Notes under the pieces: model-generated
Databases searched by the model: none
What the model was told of the DNA's origin: nothing
What the model saw: only the letters and a program-made list of their open reading frames with translations
Origin: Rotaria socialis
Taxonomy: Eukaryota > Rotifera > Eurotatoria > Philodinida > Philodinidae
DNA length: 64,000 nucleotides
Reading direction: 5' to 3'
Assembly: GCA_905331475.1 (NCBI GenBank)
Contig: CAJNYU010004473.1
Span: 1 to 64,000, forward strand
Shown: in pieces, positions 11,531 through 23,841 of the stretch
How the letters are laid out: each line of letters starts with the position of its first letter
Position numbering within the stretch: position 1 is the stretch's first letter
Program-made: the position numbers and the translations under genes

Positions 11531-14500
11531 TGTTGCAAACCGAAAGCTCCTGTGAGCCCAACGAAAGACAGCAATGATAAAAATGCGGACCAAGATGAGG
11601 TGAATCAATTTTTTTGTCAACAAAGTCGATTATTACTTTTCAAAATTTATCTAGCCTGAAGATGTTCATCAATGGGATCGTCCAATCGAATTTGTCTTAT
11701 CGCTGATTTCAAACTCGGTTGGTCTCGGTAATGTCTGGCGGTTTCCTTATTTGGCGGCAAAAAGTGGTGGAGGTTAGTTGTAAAAAATAGATTGGTTTCG
11801 TTATTAATCGGATGAAATGTTTAGGTGCTTTTCTCATTCCCTATTTCACGCTTTACTTCTTGATCGGAGCTCCGTTGTACTATATGGAACTAGCTCTTGG
11901 TCAATTCTCAAGCAGAGGTCCAGCCACTGGATTTGAGCTTGCGAAAGGATGGAGAGGTAAAATGCTAGTTAAATCTTCGATTTTATGATTTGTTATTATC
12001 CTATTTTTTAGGTGTGGGTATTGCTATGATTGTCAATAGTGTTCTTGGCATGCTCAGCTATAATGTCATCATTAGTTGGGCCTTCTTTTATTTTGTTCTT
12101 TCATTTCGTAAGAAACTTTTATGGTCCCAGTGCGGTAATTGGTGGAATTCAGATCGATGTTTTGTACCTGGATCACGATATGAAGTCTATAAAATTAATG
12201 GAACAACATGGAATTGTACAGAAGCTCAATATAATAATTTCTCCAGCTACGGCTGTTCACCATTCAATACAACTGGAAGAGTCACAGCTACTGAAGAATT
12301 CTACTAGTGAGTTTCTTGGCCTTTAATAAATCTGACAGAAGAGAAATTCATTCAATCGATGCTCTATCGTTCTTTTCTGCATTTATTTTTACTGCAGAAA
12401 CTTCCAATAAGATGAAATTTACAGGTAAAAAAATTATATTTTCATCATTTTAGTCGATTACTTTTGAAAAAAAGCTCGAGTTTCGATGATTTCGGAACAC
12501 CAGGTACATACATGGCCGTGTGCTTACTCGCCGCATGGGTTATCGTCTGTTTATGTATTATTCGTGGTGTTCAATCATCGGGAAAGGCGTGTTCTATATC
12601 ATTCTATCTTTTTTTAAATACTTATATCAATGTCTTAGGTTGCCTATTTTACAGCCATATTTCCGTATCTAGTTCTTCTGATACTCATCATCTATAGTTC
12701 AACACTAGAGGGAGCCGTCGATGGTATCAAATATTATGTTATTCCCAGATGGCATCTTCTTAAAGATTTTAAGGTATATCATCTAGTGAGATTATTAACA
12801 CTCAAAAAACAGGACTTAAAAGAATTTCAAAGAGTTCTTTCTTACGTATTCTGATCAGATTTCTCAGAACTAGAAAGCAATGCATGAAATTATATAATTC
12901 GAAATTAAGATGAGATAGATGCCGATTTCCATGTAGATATGGCAATCGGCAGCTTCTCAAGTATTCTTCTCACTAAGTCTTAGCTTTGGCTCATTGATGG
13001 CATATGCATCAGCGAACAAATTTAACAATAATTTTTTCAGGTGAATATAAATCTTTCCTTCTATGTTCGAATCCTCTGTTTTTAATCATAGGCAAATGTG
13101 TATTGTGGTTTCGTGTGATTGTTTCACTGGCATCTTTGCTGGCTTTGCAGTTTTTGCCACAGCTGGATTTTTGGCTAAATCATTAGGTGAAAGCATAGAA
13201 AAATATGCCGAATCGTCAGGTCCAGGTTTAGCATTTATCACTTATCCGGAAGCACTTTCAAGAATGCCTGGTAGTCCATTCTTTTCCGTAATTTTCTTCC
13301 TAATGTTATTGGCACTGGGTCTCGGTTCACAAGTAAACCAATTTTGTATGTCTATCACAGTTGTCACTTCTTTTGTGCGCTATAGTTTGCCTCCACTGAT
13401 GTACCAGTCACTGCTATTATGGAATATATTCCAGCCCTACAAAAACGACGATCGCTGGTTGTTGTAGTCACTTGTGCACTCTGTTATGTTATTAGTCTTC
13501 CTTTTACATGTCCAGTGAGTGTTTCAAATGATAGTTAATTTTGAAACTATGACGGAGCACTTGTTTTGCATGTTTAGGGTGGAATCTATCTGTTTTCTTT
13601 ATTTCAAGAGTATACAGCTAATATATCTCTGGTCGTTATTGGTTTCTTCGAAGTTGTCACTGTTGCTTACGTGTATGGTATGGTTTTTGAGAAGAATTTT
13701 TCGTCCTTGTGAAAAAACAATGCTCTTATTTTAGGATTCAACCGTTTCATGAACGATGTCAAAATGATGTTGGGCTATCCAGCAGGCAAATACTATCTCT
13801 TTTTTACGTGGCTTATCAGTGCACCTATTCTAACACTTGTAAGTCGTCTGTAGAAATCCATATCTCATCACACCGAGCCAAAACAGTCGTCAGGAGATCG
13901 ATGTTCATGAGATATGTTCAATTCATTTTCCTTTTTTGTTTGAACGATCTAAAATTATTTCTGATTTAACAATCGAGCATAGAACGCGAGAGATAATTGT
14001 TGGTCGACTAAAAGAAAAAGTCACTTGAAAAATGAATGCCGACGAAAATTATTTAAAATCTTATATCTCCGAGAAAAAAAGAACACTGCCGTTGAATCTT
14101 CTTTTTTATTTTTTTAGGCTATAACCATTCTCAATTTTATGAATACACAGTCATTGAAAGACGGGGCTGGTGGTGGTTTCGATGAATATGTTTATCCAAA
14201 ATGGAGTGCCATCTTGGGCTGGATAATTTTTGCTTTCTGTATCCTACCAATACCTGTGTGTTACATATTAAATTACATTCAAGAGTATCGAAAACTCTCC
14301 CGACGATCATTGGTATGTTGATTAATTCTTATATTTATCAATCGTCTTTGTTTTCTGTTGATAGATTGAAAGCACTCCGTCAAATTATGGCAATTTTTCA
14401 TCAAGATACCGTTTCTTGCGAGCATTTAAAGCAAACAATTCTCCAAGTGACGACTGGGGACCAAAGAAAAAAGTCAACCAGTATGGTGACTATGCTCATT

Positions 14501-14658
14501 TGAATCCTAATTCAATAGCAAACAAGAATATTGCAAACTCCCATAATCTGAGCACACCACAAGACATAAATACAATACATGATACAACGGATGTTGCTAA
14601 TCCAGCAATGGATCCCGATTTCAGTACCAACGATTATACTATTCGTGAACGATTTTGA
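11531..14658 (+). CDS. SLC6-family Na+/Cl- dependent transporter (amino-acid type)
   Basis: Multi-exon gene; the start exon was not found. The first supported exon, 11531-11599, gives a polar N-terminus ending [14 protein letters not shown]1 follows with the family signature [20 protein letters not shown], then AFLIPYF and [13 protein letters not shown]. The extracellular loop keeps the conserved disulfide pair in [10 protein letters not shown] and NGT/NNFSS/NTT glycosylation sites. Later landmarks are [86 protein letters not shown] and [13 protein letters not shown]. The position that is Asp in monoamine carriers is Gly here (VGLGN), so an amino acid or related substrate (GABA, glycine, proline, taurine or creatine type) is more likely. 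One intron near 13333-13386 uses the second of two possible acceptors; only this keeps the family sequence. The Asn/Asp-rich tail ends at TGA 14658, with AATAAA at 14664. Confidence 0.9.
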
Positions 14659-14715
14659 TCGTAAATAAACTGTCTCAAACATAAATTCATCATATTTATT
14701 TTAGCAGTGTTCAGA

Positions 14716-14827
14716 TTTCCAAAAGAAAAGGAAATTACGGAAAATTCCGAAATTTTAGACCTGACATCTCCGAAATCTCTGTTACTACAAAAAAATTCCA
14801 TAATTTCCGTAATTTAGTTTCTTGGAA
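14716..14827. mobile_element. Miniature inverted-repeat element, about 110 bp
   Basis: The left end TTTCCAAAAGAAAAGGAAAT and the reverse complement of the right end TTCCAAGAAACTAAATTACG pair with gaps, extending through ATTACGGAAA on both sides. Short, AT-rich, no coding capacity. Boundaries are approximate. Confidence 0.5.
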
Positions 14828-15274
14828 CTCTTAACATATGCCATCTATTTTACACATTTTGTTATTTGTTCATAATAGCTACAATTTTTCATCTAAAGCT
14901 TACTGAATTTATTGTCTATTTGATACATCTCAGATGTTTCTCAACGTTAACGTCATACTCTCAGAGTTTTCTAGCATTGCGTAGCTTTAAATCTTGAATA
15001 GATTCCGGTTCTCATCTCTTACCAGTAATTAAGCGATTGACACCGAAACGTCGACACTCTAAGGTGAACTAAACTGATCTTTCATTTTCTTTTAGTTAAT
15101 TAACTCAACTTTAACATTGATTATTGATAATGATAAAATTTACTAGTTTTATTAATTTTTGTAATAGCCTCTTTTATCTTTGACTCTAGCTGATGGTAAT
15201 GGGCAATGGAGAGAATAAAATGATACATTAACATTGCGTTTATGGCTTTAAACAGGCAGCATCGTTTTTTATAG

Positions 15275-15336
15275 CAGAGCTGGGCAGAATACTCGAAGTA
15301 CCCGCACTCGAAGAATTCTGTACTTGCTCAGCGCTG
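15275..15336. mobile_element. 62-bp hAT-type miniature element with 8-bp target duplication
   Basis: The ends CAGAGCTGGGCA and (reverse complement) CAGCGCTGAGCA form imperfect 12-bp inverted repeats of the CAG..GGGCA kind used by hAT transposons. The flanks TTTTATAG (15267-15274) and TGTTATAG (15337-15344) are an 8-bp target-site duplication with one mismatch, the length expected for hAT insertions. It is far below the usual size even for miniature elements. Confidence 0.7.
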
Positions 15337-15344
15337 TGTTATAG

Positions 15345-16737
15345 GACGGTTTGTCCACGTAACGCGCTACTTCGTTGATCAAGTTTAAAAATTGTTTTTT
15401 TTCGATATAGGCAGATCTAAGCGTATTTTCTGGTATAGGTTTTTACGCCGATTGTGAATTTGAACTTTTTTTCTTAAAAATATTGGGTCTTGGCATTGGA
15501 AATCAGCTTTTAAAGTTTTCAAAAATTGTATTTTCAATTTTCTAGTCAAGAAATTTAAAACAAAAATACGGAGTAATATACTATTCGATGAAGAATTTTA
15601 TTCTCTACAAAATTGCCTATTATTTTTTTACTCTCATTCTTCATGACAACTTCTAAGCTCTTGTACAGTTTCTAACTTACTACACAATTATTGAGCTCGT
15701 ATTTCGATGTAGCAACTTGATTTTCTTTACAAAAGGATATATGCAGGGCAGCGATCAATAGCTATATATAGACATTAAATATTGTTAAGCCTGTTAAGTG
15801 CTTCAAATTTGGTCGACAAAAAAAACGAGTCACAGCGTTACGTTTGTTTTTTGCATTTTTAATCTGAGCGAAAATAGTTCAGAAAAAATATTTTTTACCG
15901 CTTGAAAGCTCATTCAATTCTCGACAAACCTGGTACCATAAACATTTCATTTGAAGAAATGATTTGTCAAAAAATTAGAGCTTTATAAGCAGCCCTAGAA
16001 AAAGAGGGTCCTTTTTTGTCACAGTGTCACGCGATGATAAAACCTTTCTAAAAGCGCGAGAGTTCAGGCAAGCTAGGTCATTCTTTCGACATAAACAGAG
16101 TATGATACGCTGCGTCGAATGACGTTTGAACGATCTTATTAGTTCTTATGCCTTTCGAGATAATTGCAAAACAATTTGTCAAAATGTTACAGCGTCGCGT
16201 TTGGTCAAGCCGAGAAACATAAATCAATCATGTTTTGTGAAACCAAGCTGTTTACGCGGCTAGAGTTCTGAAAATAGGTTCTCTCATCGAAAAATGTCTT
16301 CATTTTTAGCGTAACATTCAATAGAACAAATTTCAGATTATTGAGGGCCATCCTCACAGTGCTCACGGCGTCCTTCCTTGTTTTTCTATCCAGCGAGTAT
16401 TGTAAATATCTTGTCTCACAAGCAAAATAAAGAGAAATAGGGATATGGTTGCTATATCCATTAAACATTTCAGTACTTCTCTTATTATGATCCGCTCTAT
16501 TATTGATTCAAAATATCACCAAAAATCAAAGATTTGGCAATCCTTGTCCTTGCATATTTAGTCGTTCTTTTGTCAACAATAAATAATCTTTTGTTTCATC
16601 AACTAAATCTCAACATGTTTGGTCTAATTAATGAATCTGAATTAAGAAGAAATCGAGCACTCACTAATGAAAAACGAACGTTTCCATATTTAAAGAATTT
16701 TAATCATTTATTCAAATTAAAATTAAAAATGTATTTT
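15345..16737. other. Gene-free stretch with diverged repeat motifs
   Basis: No supported gene. A motif of the form GT(C/T)ACAG(C/T)GT(T/C)(A/G)CG recurs at about 15829, 16018 and 16186, each close to ATTTGTCAAAA-like text in the last two cases, suggesting an old tandem repeat of about 170-190 bp. Open frames here lack any protein resemblance. Confidence 0.35.
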
Positions 16738-17069
16738 AGGTAAATATTGTTTTCTTTGTGTAACATCACATAGATTCCATTGCATACCAGCATTAAAAAA
16801 ATCTTTACATATCATATTTAATTCATTATTTGATATAATATCCATTAATTGATTTATTGTTACAACTAATAATTCTTCACTTTCTTGAACATCTGTAAAA
16901 TGTTGTTATGTAGAACGATTAGCAATACGTAAACGTTTCTGACATGAATGTGTATGAGCAAATGCTCGAATTCTTGAACTTCTTCAATCTAAAATATTTC
17001 TATTATTTTTTCTTAAAGAACGCCAGCAGCTGCTGATAACATTTGAATATTTCCTTCATCAACCACAGT
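16738..17069 (-). pseudogene. Kelch-like (BTB-BACK-Kelch) protein fragment
   Basis: On the minus strand, pieces in order resemble the end of a BTB domain and the following BACK domain of KLHL proteins: VDEGNIQMLSAAAGVL (17020-17069), then after a gap IRAFAHTHSCQKRLRIANRS, then QHFTDVQESEELLVVTINQL, MDIISNNELN and CDVTQRKQYLPK (to 16738). KLHL proteins are substrate adaptors of cullin-3 ubiquitin ligases. The usual stretch between the BTB end and IRAFA is missing. A stop interrupts after RST, and no Kelch repeats follow, so this is a relic. Neighbouring DNA shows no other part of the gene. Confidence 0.65.
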
Positions 17070-17416
17070 ACGTCATGAATAAAAATATCATCAACATGGG
17101 AAATAAAATAAAAGTAACTTTTTAATAGAAGTATTTTTATCTATAGAAATCAACATTTTAACTTGTACATTTTGATCTCCGAAGCAACGTGTACAGTTAC
17201 ACGCTACACGGGAAAACAGAGTGTATCCATACATCCTATTTTAGATTTCTATTAAGAACGTTGATTAGGAGCAATATTCACTTTCTCTTTTGAAGAGAAG
17301 AAGTCTTCAGTAACTAGCAAAAAGGCCACAAATAGTTTACACTACGAATGGTAGTAGTCATATTCAGCCTTAAATGATTGTTGTCACTAGAATTCATTTC
17401 CATGTTTGACATAGAC

Positions 17417-17687
17417 TATCCCAGGTCGATCAACTTGTGTCGTACACGGTCGTTTGACCATAATTTACGGCCGTTTGGTATGCACCGTATTACGGTCGTT
17501 TTGTATCGTGCCATAAACGACCGTATACGGAAATATCCGACCACATTACGGTCGTTAGTAACTGTTTACGACACGATTAATTACGGCCGTAATACGGTGC
17601 ATACCAAAACGTCAAGTTACGGCCATTTACGGTGAGAAACGGCAGTATACGACCGTTTCTGGTAGCCGTAATGCTCTGCCTGGGATA
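17417..17687. mobile_element. CGGTCGT-rich inverted-repeat element, 271 bp
   Basis: It begins TATCCCAGG and ends CCTGGGATA, an exact 9-bp inverted pair that includes TA on both sides, consistent with TA target duplication. Inside, ACGGTCGT/ACGGCCGT/ACGACCGT occurs about ten times in both directions. TTTGGTATGCACCGTATTAC at about 17474 recurs inverted at about 17585. It is much richer in CG dinucleotides than its surroundings. No coding frame of note. Confidence 0.7.
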
Positions 17688-18419
17688 TCCTCTATCAAAT
17701 CAATTTCTTATTGCCGGTTCAATTCTGTCTGAACAAAACAAAGTAACAAGGAACAATAACATTGCTTGGTCCGTATATGCAATCGACCGTCAATGAATAA
17801 CATATTCGCTTAGAATTCACAGCATCATACACTTGGGTTTTGGTTATTTTCATCTGGTCCACAGTATAATGGGTTTTATTCATACGGTAGTAAATAGCAC
17901 GGTTTAGTCATTTTTTTTCTGAACTTCCTATTACCTGGGTGTCAAGGTGGTCGATTTTTTTAACTTCATTTTCGTTTGCATGTTTTTGCAGATACTTTCA
18001 GAGTTTTTCTTTTTTCTTAGTTATTATTTTGTAGCGTGAAATGAATTCAGGAGGCGATGCTCCATTAACAGCATTGAATACTGAAGTATTATTATTCGGA
18101 AAAAAAATATTCTAACTAACATGTTTCCCATTTGTTAGGGTTCTCGCTCACGAAGAGCGACGAACACTTTAAACGTGTGTGTTTTATTATCTCTCTGTTG
18201 ATTCTTTTAGAAAACCAATGTTTATATTCGCACACGAAAACAGAGACAAGAAAATAGAGGGAAACGGAGCGAGAAAGGAAAAGACAAAAGAAAAGAGAAT
18301 AGATAGACTCGAGATATACGTTACAGTATAACACACTGTAACACCATTCTAACAAAAACACATATTGATGCATGCGAATATTTTCTGCTTCCTTTATTCG
18401 ATGAAATAATGTGTTGTGT
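17688..18419. other. Gene-free stretch
   Basis: AT-rich DNA with a purine-rich tract at about 18235-18305. Its minus-strand open frame is only the complement of that tract. I see no gene here. Confidence 0.35.
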
Positions 18420-19168
18420 TGTCTTTATAGAACATTCCATCTACTGCTAACTCTCACCAACAGCAGTTGCTCTCATCCACAAGAAATTTATGAAATAATC
18501 ATGCGCGAGAAATAGCTCATCTGCGACTAACAAATCACGTATTAGCAACTCGCATTAGAAGATTGGCGACGTTACACCAACAGGACCAGCTTAATTTTGC
18601 CCAGTCGACTGTTGATTCTATTATTACACAAATCGAATACAATGAACGAATTGAAGACTACAAACGAGAATCGAATCGAATGAAATGAAACAAAAATTAC
18701 GTCAATATGAAGTGCAACAATCCATTGGTAACATCAACAATAGTATAAAAGAAAATCATTCAAGCACAAATTTTGGTCGTAAACAAATTTTCCAGGTGAG
18801 AGAATCCAAAATTTGAAACATTGATGAATCTTTTTCGAAGTTCAGAAATAAGAAGAATTTTTCTGATAATGCTGATCGTAAAAAATTAGCTTTGATATAT
18901 GTGAGAACTTCAAACATTATAGAGAAGTAAGATTGTATGAAATTCATTGGTACAGCTGTTCTCTTTGAACATAACTCGGTGCTAAATTCAAAATATAAAA
19001 TAATAAGTAATGTAAATGAAAAAGAACTGCCGAGTATATCAATATGCGAAAACGACTATCGCCCTTCTAGCTCAATATATTTTTGTCTTATGTTCTTTTT
19101 ATTGTAGATGGTTATCGGCATTATTGTGATGTTAGTGGCTGTGTTCATCGTATATTCATTTAATTGAT
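18420..19168 (+). pseudogene. Broken coiled-coil, tail-anchored protein gene (unidentified)
   Basis: Two frame-linked pieces give a charged, helix-rich sequence: AHLRLTNHVLATRIRRLATL, then HQQDQLNFAQSTVDSIITQI and EYNERIEDYKRESNRMK (18510-18690), then after a frame change KQKLRQYEVQQSIGNINNSI to KQIFQ with a donor GTGAGAG at 18796. A final exon after TTTATTGTAG (19099-19108) gives MVIGIIVMLVAVFIVYSFN and a stop, a single hydrophobic tail anchor. Coiled coil plus C-terminal anchor resembles SNARE-like or other tail-anchored proteins, but I cannot name a family. At least two frameshifts (near 18505 and 18688) suggest a pseudogene; sequencing error could also explain them. Confidence 0.4.
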
Positions 19169-19695
19169 TATATTTTGGTGCTCACATATGAAACATTATA
19201 TGTTATATTCTGTGAAAAAACATTGACTTGTTGAAAATAGCTCTTTTTGTTCTTCATTTAACAAATAAAATACCATTAGTTAATTATCTCGATAATGTCT
19301 TAGAAATGAAACAAGAGAATGATGTCAAATCCACATGAATATTTGAAGCTGATTTGTTCAAGTATGATGACAAGAGAGTCTATTTCTTTGTCATATAAAA
19401 TAGTTTATATTTCTATGGATGTTTTTTGATGGTTTCTTTAAAAAAACGATTTTCTTCACTCATCATAATAATAAAATATGCAATGAACAATGTTGTCTAA
19501 TAATAAAAGCGTCTTTTAACAAGGGCGTGGGTGGGTTTTAAGCGAGACTTTGTGTGTATCTTCTGTGAACCCACACCCTCAAGATTCTGATGGTATCAAT
19601 ATTCAATATCTCGACTTCTGTTGGGCAAGATGTTTCGTAATCTATTTTTTCCATTCATATACATCTATTCGGAATATAGGATGTGGGTGTGATTA

Positions 19696-19781
19696 TAGTA
19701 AAACCGCTCTATAGTGGACATCTTTCGAGCTTTTCAAAAGTGTCCACTCTATAGAGGTGTCCACTGTGGGGAGGCTATACG
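19696..19781. mobile_element. Second pogo-type miniature relic
   Basis: Left arm TAGTAAAACCGCTCTATAGT then GGACA; the right arm reads GTGTCCACTGTGGGGAGGCT. GTGTCCACTCTATAGAGGTG in the middle is itself partly palindromic. It shares the AGTAAAACC(T/G)CTCT start with the relic at 6736. Confidence 0.5.
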
Positions 19782-19866
19782 TTTTCAAAATATTTTTGTG
19801 AAGCACGATCTGAAAGGAGTGTTGAAGTGTATAAGGTAGAAATTTGAACTCATCCTCGGCCCATCC

Positions 19867-20021
19867 CACAGACTGTGACAGACAAATTAATTAATTAAAT
19901 ACATAACTAATAGCGCTAATTAATAAATTTCTTTGTCACGGTCTGTGATGATATCTTTAGGCTCTAAACATCATATAATACAGACCGTGACAGAGAAGCT
20001 CCATAGACCATGATAGATGGG
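19867..20021. repeat. CAGACYGTGACAGA inverted and direct repeats
   Basis: CACAGACTGTGACAGAC at 19867 pairs with CTTTGTCACGGTCTGTG at 19931-19947, enclosing an ATTAATTAATTA / TTAATTAATAA inner pair, forming an 81-bp hairpin. A third copy, CAGACCGTGACAGAGAAG, lies at 19982 in direct orientation. It is probably a miniature element plus a solo end. Confidence 0.55.
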
Positions 20022-23000
20022 TTCCAGACATAGAGTTTTATCGTGTTTCACATTTTAATCTCGCAGGGATTGCGCTAACAGTTTTCTTGTTGAAAGTCAC
20101 TGTCTTGAAATTAAATTTTAAACAATACAACGGTGATAAGTAGAGACTTTATTTTGGGTACATGTCGTTATGTTTCTCATAGATTTTCATTGGTTGATTG
20201 ATAAATCCATTGATGATTCCGATCGAATACTGTAAGAAAAAAGGATGAATTAGCTACCAACTGTTCATAATAAAAAAACTAAAATCCACGATTGCATAAC
20301 AAGATAGTACAAAGTCCGATCTTATATAAGAGTTATGGTATTTTTGTCACAATTTGGATTCTTTTTTTCATATAGTATTGCTTGAAAGATATTCTGTTTA
20401 TAAGTGCAAATGCCAGAGTACTGCCGGAAAAACAACATATCTAGTTACAGTGTCTGACAGAGACCTTGTCTATTAAGTTTATTTATTATTATACAGAGAA
20501 GAACTTCTATAAATAGACGACTATTATCTGAAAGTTTTTCGAGTTTGTCAAAGAAAAAACTAATTAAATCTTTAGCATATCTTGAAAATTTCATGCAACT
20601 TTAATTTATCTGACGCAAGATCGACTTTTAGAGAGTTGTAGGAGACCCCATAAAAATTGAAACCATTGCGTCTATCTGTTAGGAATATTGATAAAAACAA
20701 ATATTATTCATTTTGTTTGGATCAATATTTCCCTTTCTAATCGTGTAAGAATTTACAGAGAGTACGTGTTTCACATGTTATGCACGTATTTATTTTTGTT
20801 CCATTTAGAACATGACACGATAACAAAGTGAGAGGCTTTTCACATAACAAGTATGTTATATGTATATCTGTGATGATTTTCTTTTTGTCTAAAACAAATA
20901 TTTGTTAACATGAGAAATAAATCTAGGCTTCTGATAATTTTATCTCTATGTGAAAAGTTTCAAATAAACTCTGTATGAAGTAGTAAATTGTTGGTAATAA
21001 CAAACGTTAATTTATTTCATGGACAGCTAAAGAACGCTATAAGAATCGATTGAAACTTTTATTTAGCTCAGAATTGAGCGCAAGAATACATATTTTCAAA
21101 TTATTATATTGATCCTTCTGTTAGAAAGACTAAAATCCGCAAATCTTTTCAGTTAATACAAATAGAACTATTAGTATCTTTGATTGATCACAAATGAAAA
21201 TACTAATCGATTTCATTTCCGATCTATTCAGATTTTTCATCTTAAGAGAATAAAAATCTGCTCGACTGCGTCGACGTGAGTACTTATGATATAAATAATA
21301 ATGCTTTTCTAACCCGTTATTATTTTAAAGGATCCATGATTACATTTTTTTTCTGCTGCTGACAAATAAAATATTTTACTTAAAGTAGATCTTGCGCAGT
21401 GACATTAAGTCATAATTACGACTAGAAGTTCGGATTCTGCCCTCACATACTCCAATCTGTCACCATAGGAGTTTTTTCTGAAAGATTATGTCATATTCTA
21501 TATTATATTAAATCTATTTTAAAACTTTTTTAATTAAAACAGTTATAATTAGAATATTCAATATCAAGAGAGGAAAGCACAATGCTCATTAGACATTTGT
21601 GTCTTCTTTTGTTTACCTGTATTAGTTTCTTATCTGTTTTAAATAATTTTCAGTATTATCTAATGGTTTCATATTTTTCGAACCAACGATTTTACATCCT
21701 CAGAAAATTCTTTTTTTTTCTCAATTTTATTTTTAAATATTTCTTCAAGTTTCGAGACTCTCGTCCAATCCAATTCTTAGTTAATGGCTTAAAATAGATT
21801 AATCTGAACTTGTCTGTAATTAGGAAAAAGTCCTTGAAAATATTTTTGCCTTTATGATATTCTATAAGAAATTTGCACAGAGGTGAACAAAACCAGGTTC
21901 ATTAGTAAGAAATAATGAATCAAGTACAGTGAGGTTCTGTTCAAGTATAATACTTTCTTCATACTTCAAAAATATTGAAGCCTAGCTATTTCCTGTTGTC
22001 TGTATTAAAATTTTTAATTTGCCCTCTTAAGATTACTGAACGTAGATTTGTTGAAATAAAAAAAAAGGAGAAAATATTTGTTAAATGATAGAGATCAATT
22101 TTAATCAAATGTTTTAATAATCTTTAAAAACTCCTTTTTGCATCAATGTAAATGTTGACAGATATCGATGTAAAAGTAAATGAGTGGGACTAATGTCAAA
22201 AGTTAAATTTAATACATTATATATTTTCGCGTGTTTCTTAATAAATGATGTCTAAGAACTAATATTGAAAAATCAGCCTGGCTTGATAAGTTGTTGTGAG
22301 AAGAAGTATCATGAATTTATCCCGACTGTTTCTAAAAATTTGGTTTCTAAAGTAATAATTATAAAGGTTCAACAATATGCTGACTTTTATGAAAAGTCCT
22401 GATGTTTTCAAGGATATTACCAAATTTGTTGTCCGGATTTCAAAAAACTTAAACTGCTGGGATCCCTAGAGATGTCTTAGAAAAACGTTTCTTATTATAA
22501 TCATTCACAAATTCCTGTTTTTTTTTTATTCATTTTGACGTCTTCTAACTATCGACGTAACTATATTACAACGTAATTCAAATTCAAAATAGAGAAAATA
22601 ATGACGGAAGACCATGGAAATTGAGCTAAATGCTAACGAATCAATTGCTTCACTACTGTTGATATTATCATATAACGCATAAAACTAGGTCATTCTGTCG
22701 TGACTTAAATTTGCCGCTAGCAAGCTAAATACTTTTTGTGCCTGTAAGGCATTTCTACTATAATATGGTAAAAATTTGATTATGATAATGGCGGTCTGGA
22801 ATTAAACTAGATAATATAATTTTAATGTTTATGAAAGAAAATATGAGATGATGAATGAATTCTTCGTTTTTATAGTGAGCATCTTTTTCAGAGTAAATCA
22901 TTCGTTGATCAATTTAATTAGATTAATATTCGCAATAGACGCTGTTAATTTAACCAAACGATTAACAATATTTCTCTTAAATAACATTCTTAATGTCTAG

Positions 23001-23156
23001 TATTCTTGACACTCAACTGATGCATCATATAAATGAAGAATATTGTTGACCTTCAAAAACTCTTGATGTTTCTTTTTGCTCGTCTATGGTCTATGAGAAG
23101 TCCCGGAGTTGAAGTTTCTAATTATTATTAATTAGAAGTTATATATATATATATAT
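20022..23156. other. Long gene-free stretch
   Basis: About 3.1 kb of AT-rich DNA. Open frames such as that at 21582-21797 are composed mainly of Phe, Leu and Lys as expected from T-rich DNA, and show no family. A TA microsatellite begins at 23140, just before the inverted-repeat element. Confidence 0.4.
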
Positions 23157-23823
23157 GTTATGGCCGAAGTTGTAATCCAGCCCAATTCTAAATTCGTCCA
23201 GACGAGGCTAGAGATTCTACTTTCGTCTAGACCAAATAGGAGTTCTGATTTCGACTGAACTGCTTATGGACGAAGTTGGAATAATTTTTTACTAGATAGA
23301 AAAGAGTAGGAAAAGATAAATAATTAAATTAGCTTCAGGTTTTTTAATATTACAAAAATTTTTCATAAATATTATATTCTAAACTAATATAACCCATGTT
23401 TCAACATGCACGTCGCTTCGAATGACATTTCGTAGAGCAGAACGCATTTCGTTTCTTGTATAAGGTGTGGATGTGGATGAACACTGTTGAAACCTGGTCC
23501 CACACTCTCAAGATCTACTCGTTATTATCAACTTCAACACTTGTTGATTTGACGTCATCTTGTTACGATCTTATGCGTGACTACCTCTGTATATATACTG
23601 TTTGTTTTCACAATCACTTCTGACTAGAATTTGTTCTTCTCTTTTTTCGCCGCTTCTTCTAAGTAGATTAGAAAAGACGACAGAAACAAGTAAGAAACAC
23701 AGACAAACTTTAATTGATTATCAAGGCTAATCAAAAATTTTCTCTTTTCTATCCATTAAAAAGTTATTCCAATTTCGTCTGGACCAATTTCGAATTGGGC
23801 TGGATTCCAACTCCGGCCATAAC
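23157..23823. mobile_element. 667-bp non-autonomous element with about 48-bp terminal inverted repeats, inserted in a TA microsatellite
   Basis: The left end reads GTTATGGCCGAAGTTGTAAT and continues through CCAGCCCAATTC and GTCCAGACG. The right end, reverse complemented, reads GTTATGGCCGGAGTTGGAAT through the same motifs; the two differ at about four of 48 positions. Both ends abut TATATA runs, so TA is the likely target. A second partial copy of the inner repeat (GGACGAAGTTGGAATAA at 23269) lies inside the left part. No transposase is encoded. Confidence 0.8.
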
Positions 23824-23841
23824 ATATATATATATATATAC

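Noticed and set aside
23400-23700. Promoter-like or LTR-like text inside the 667-bp element
   Set aside because: It lacks matching direct repeats, a primer-binding site or a polypurine tract; the element has inverted, not direct, terminal repeats.
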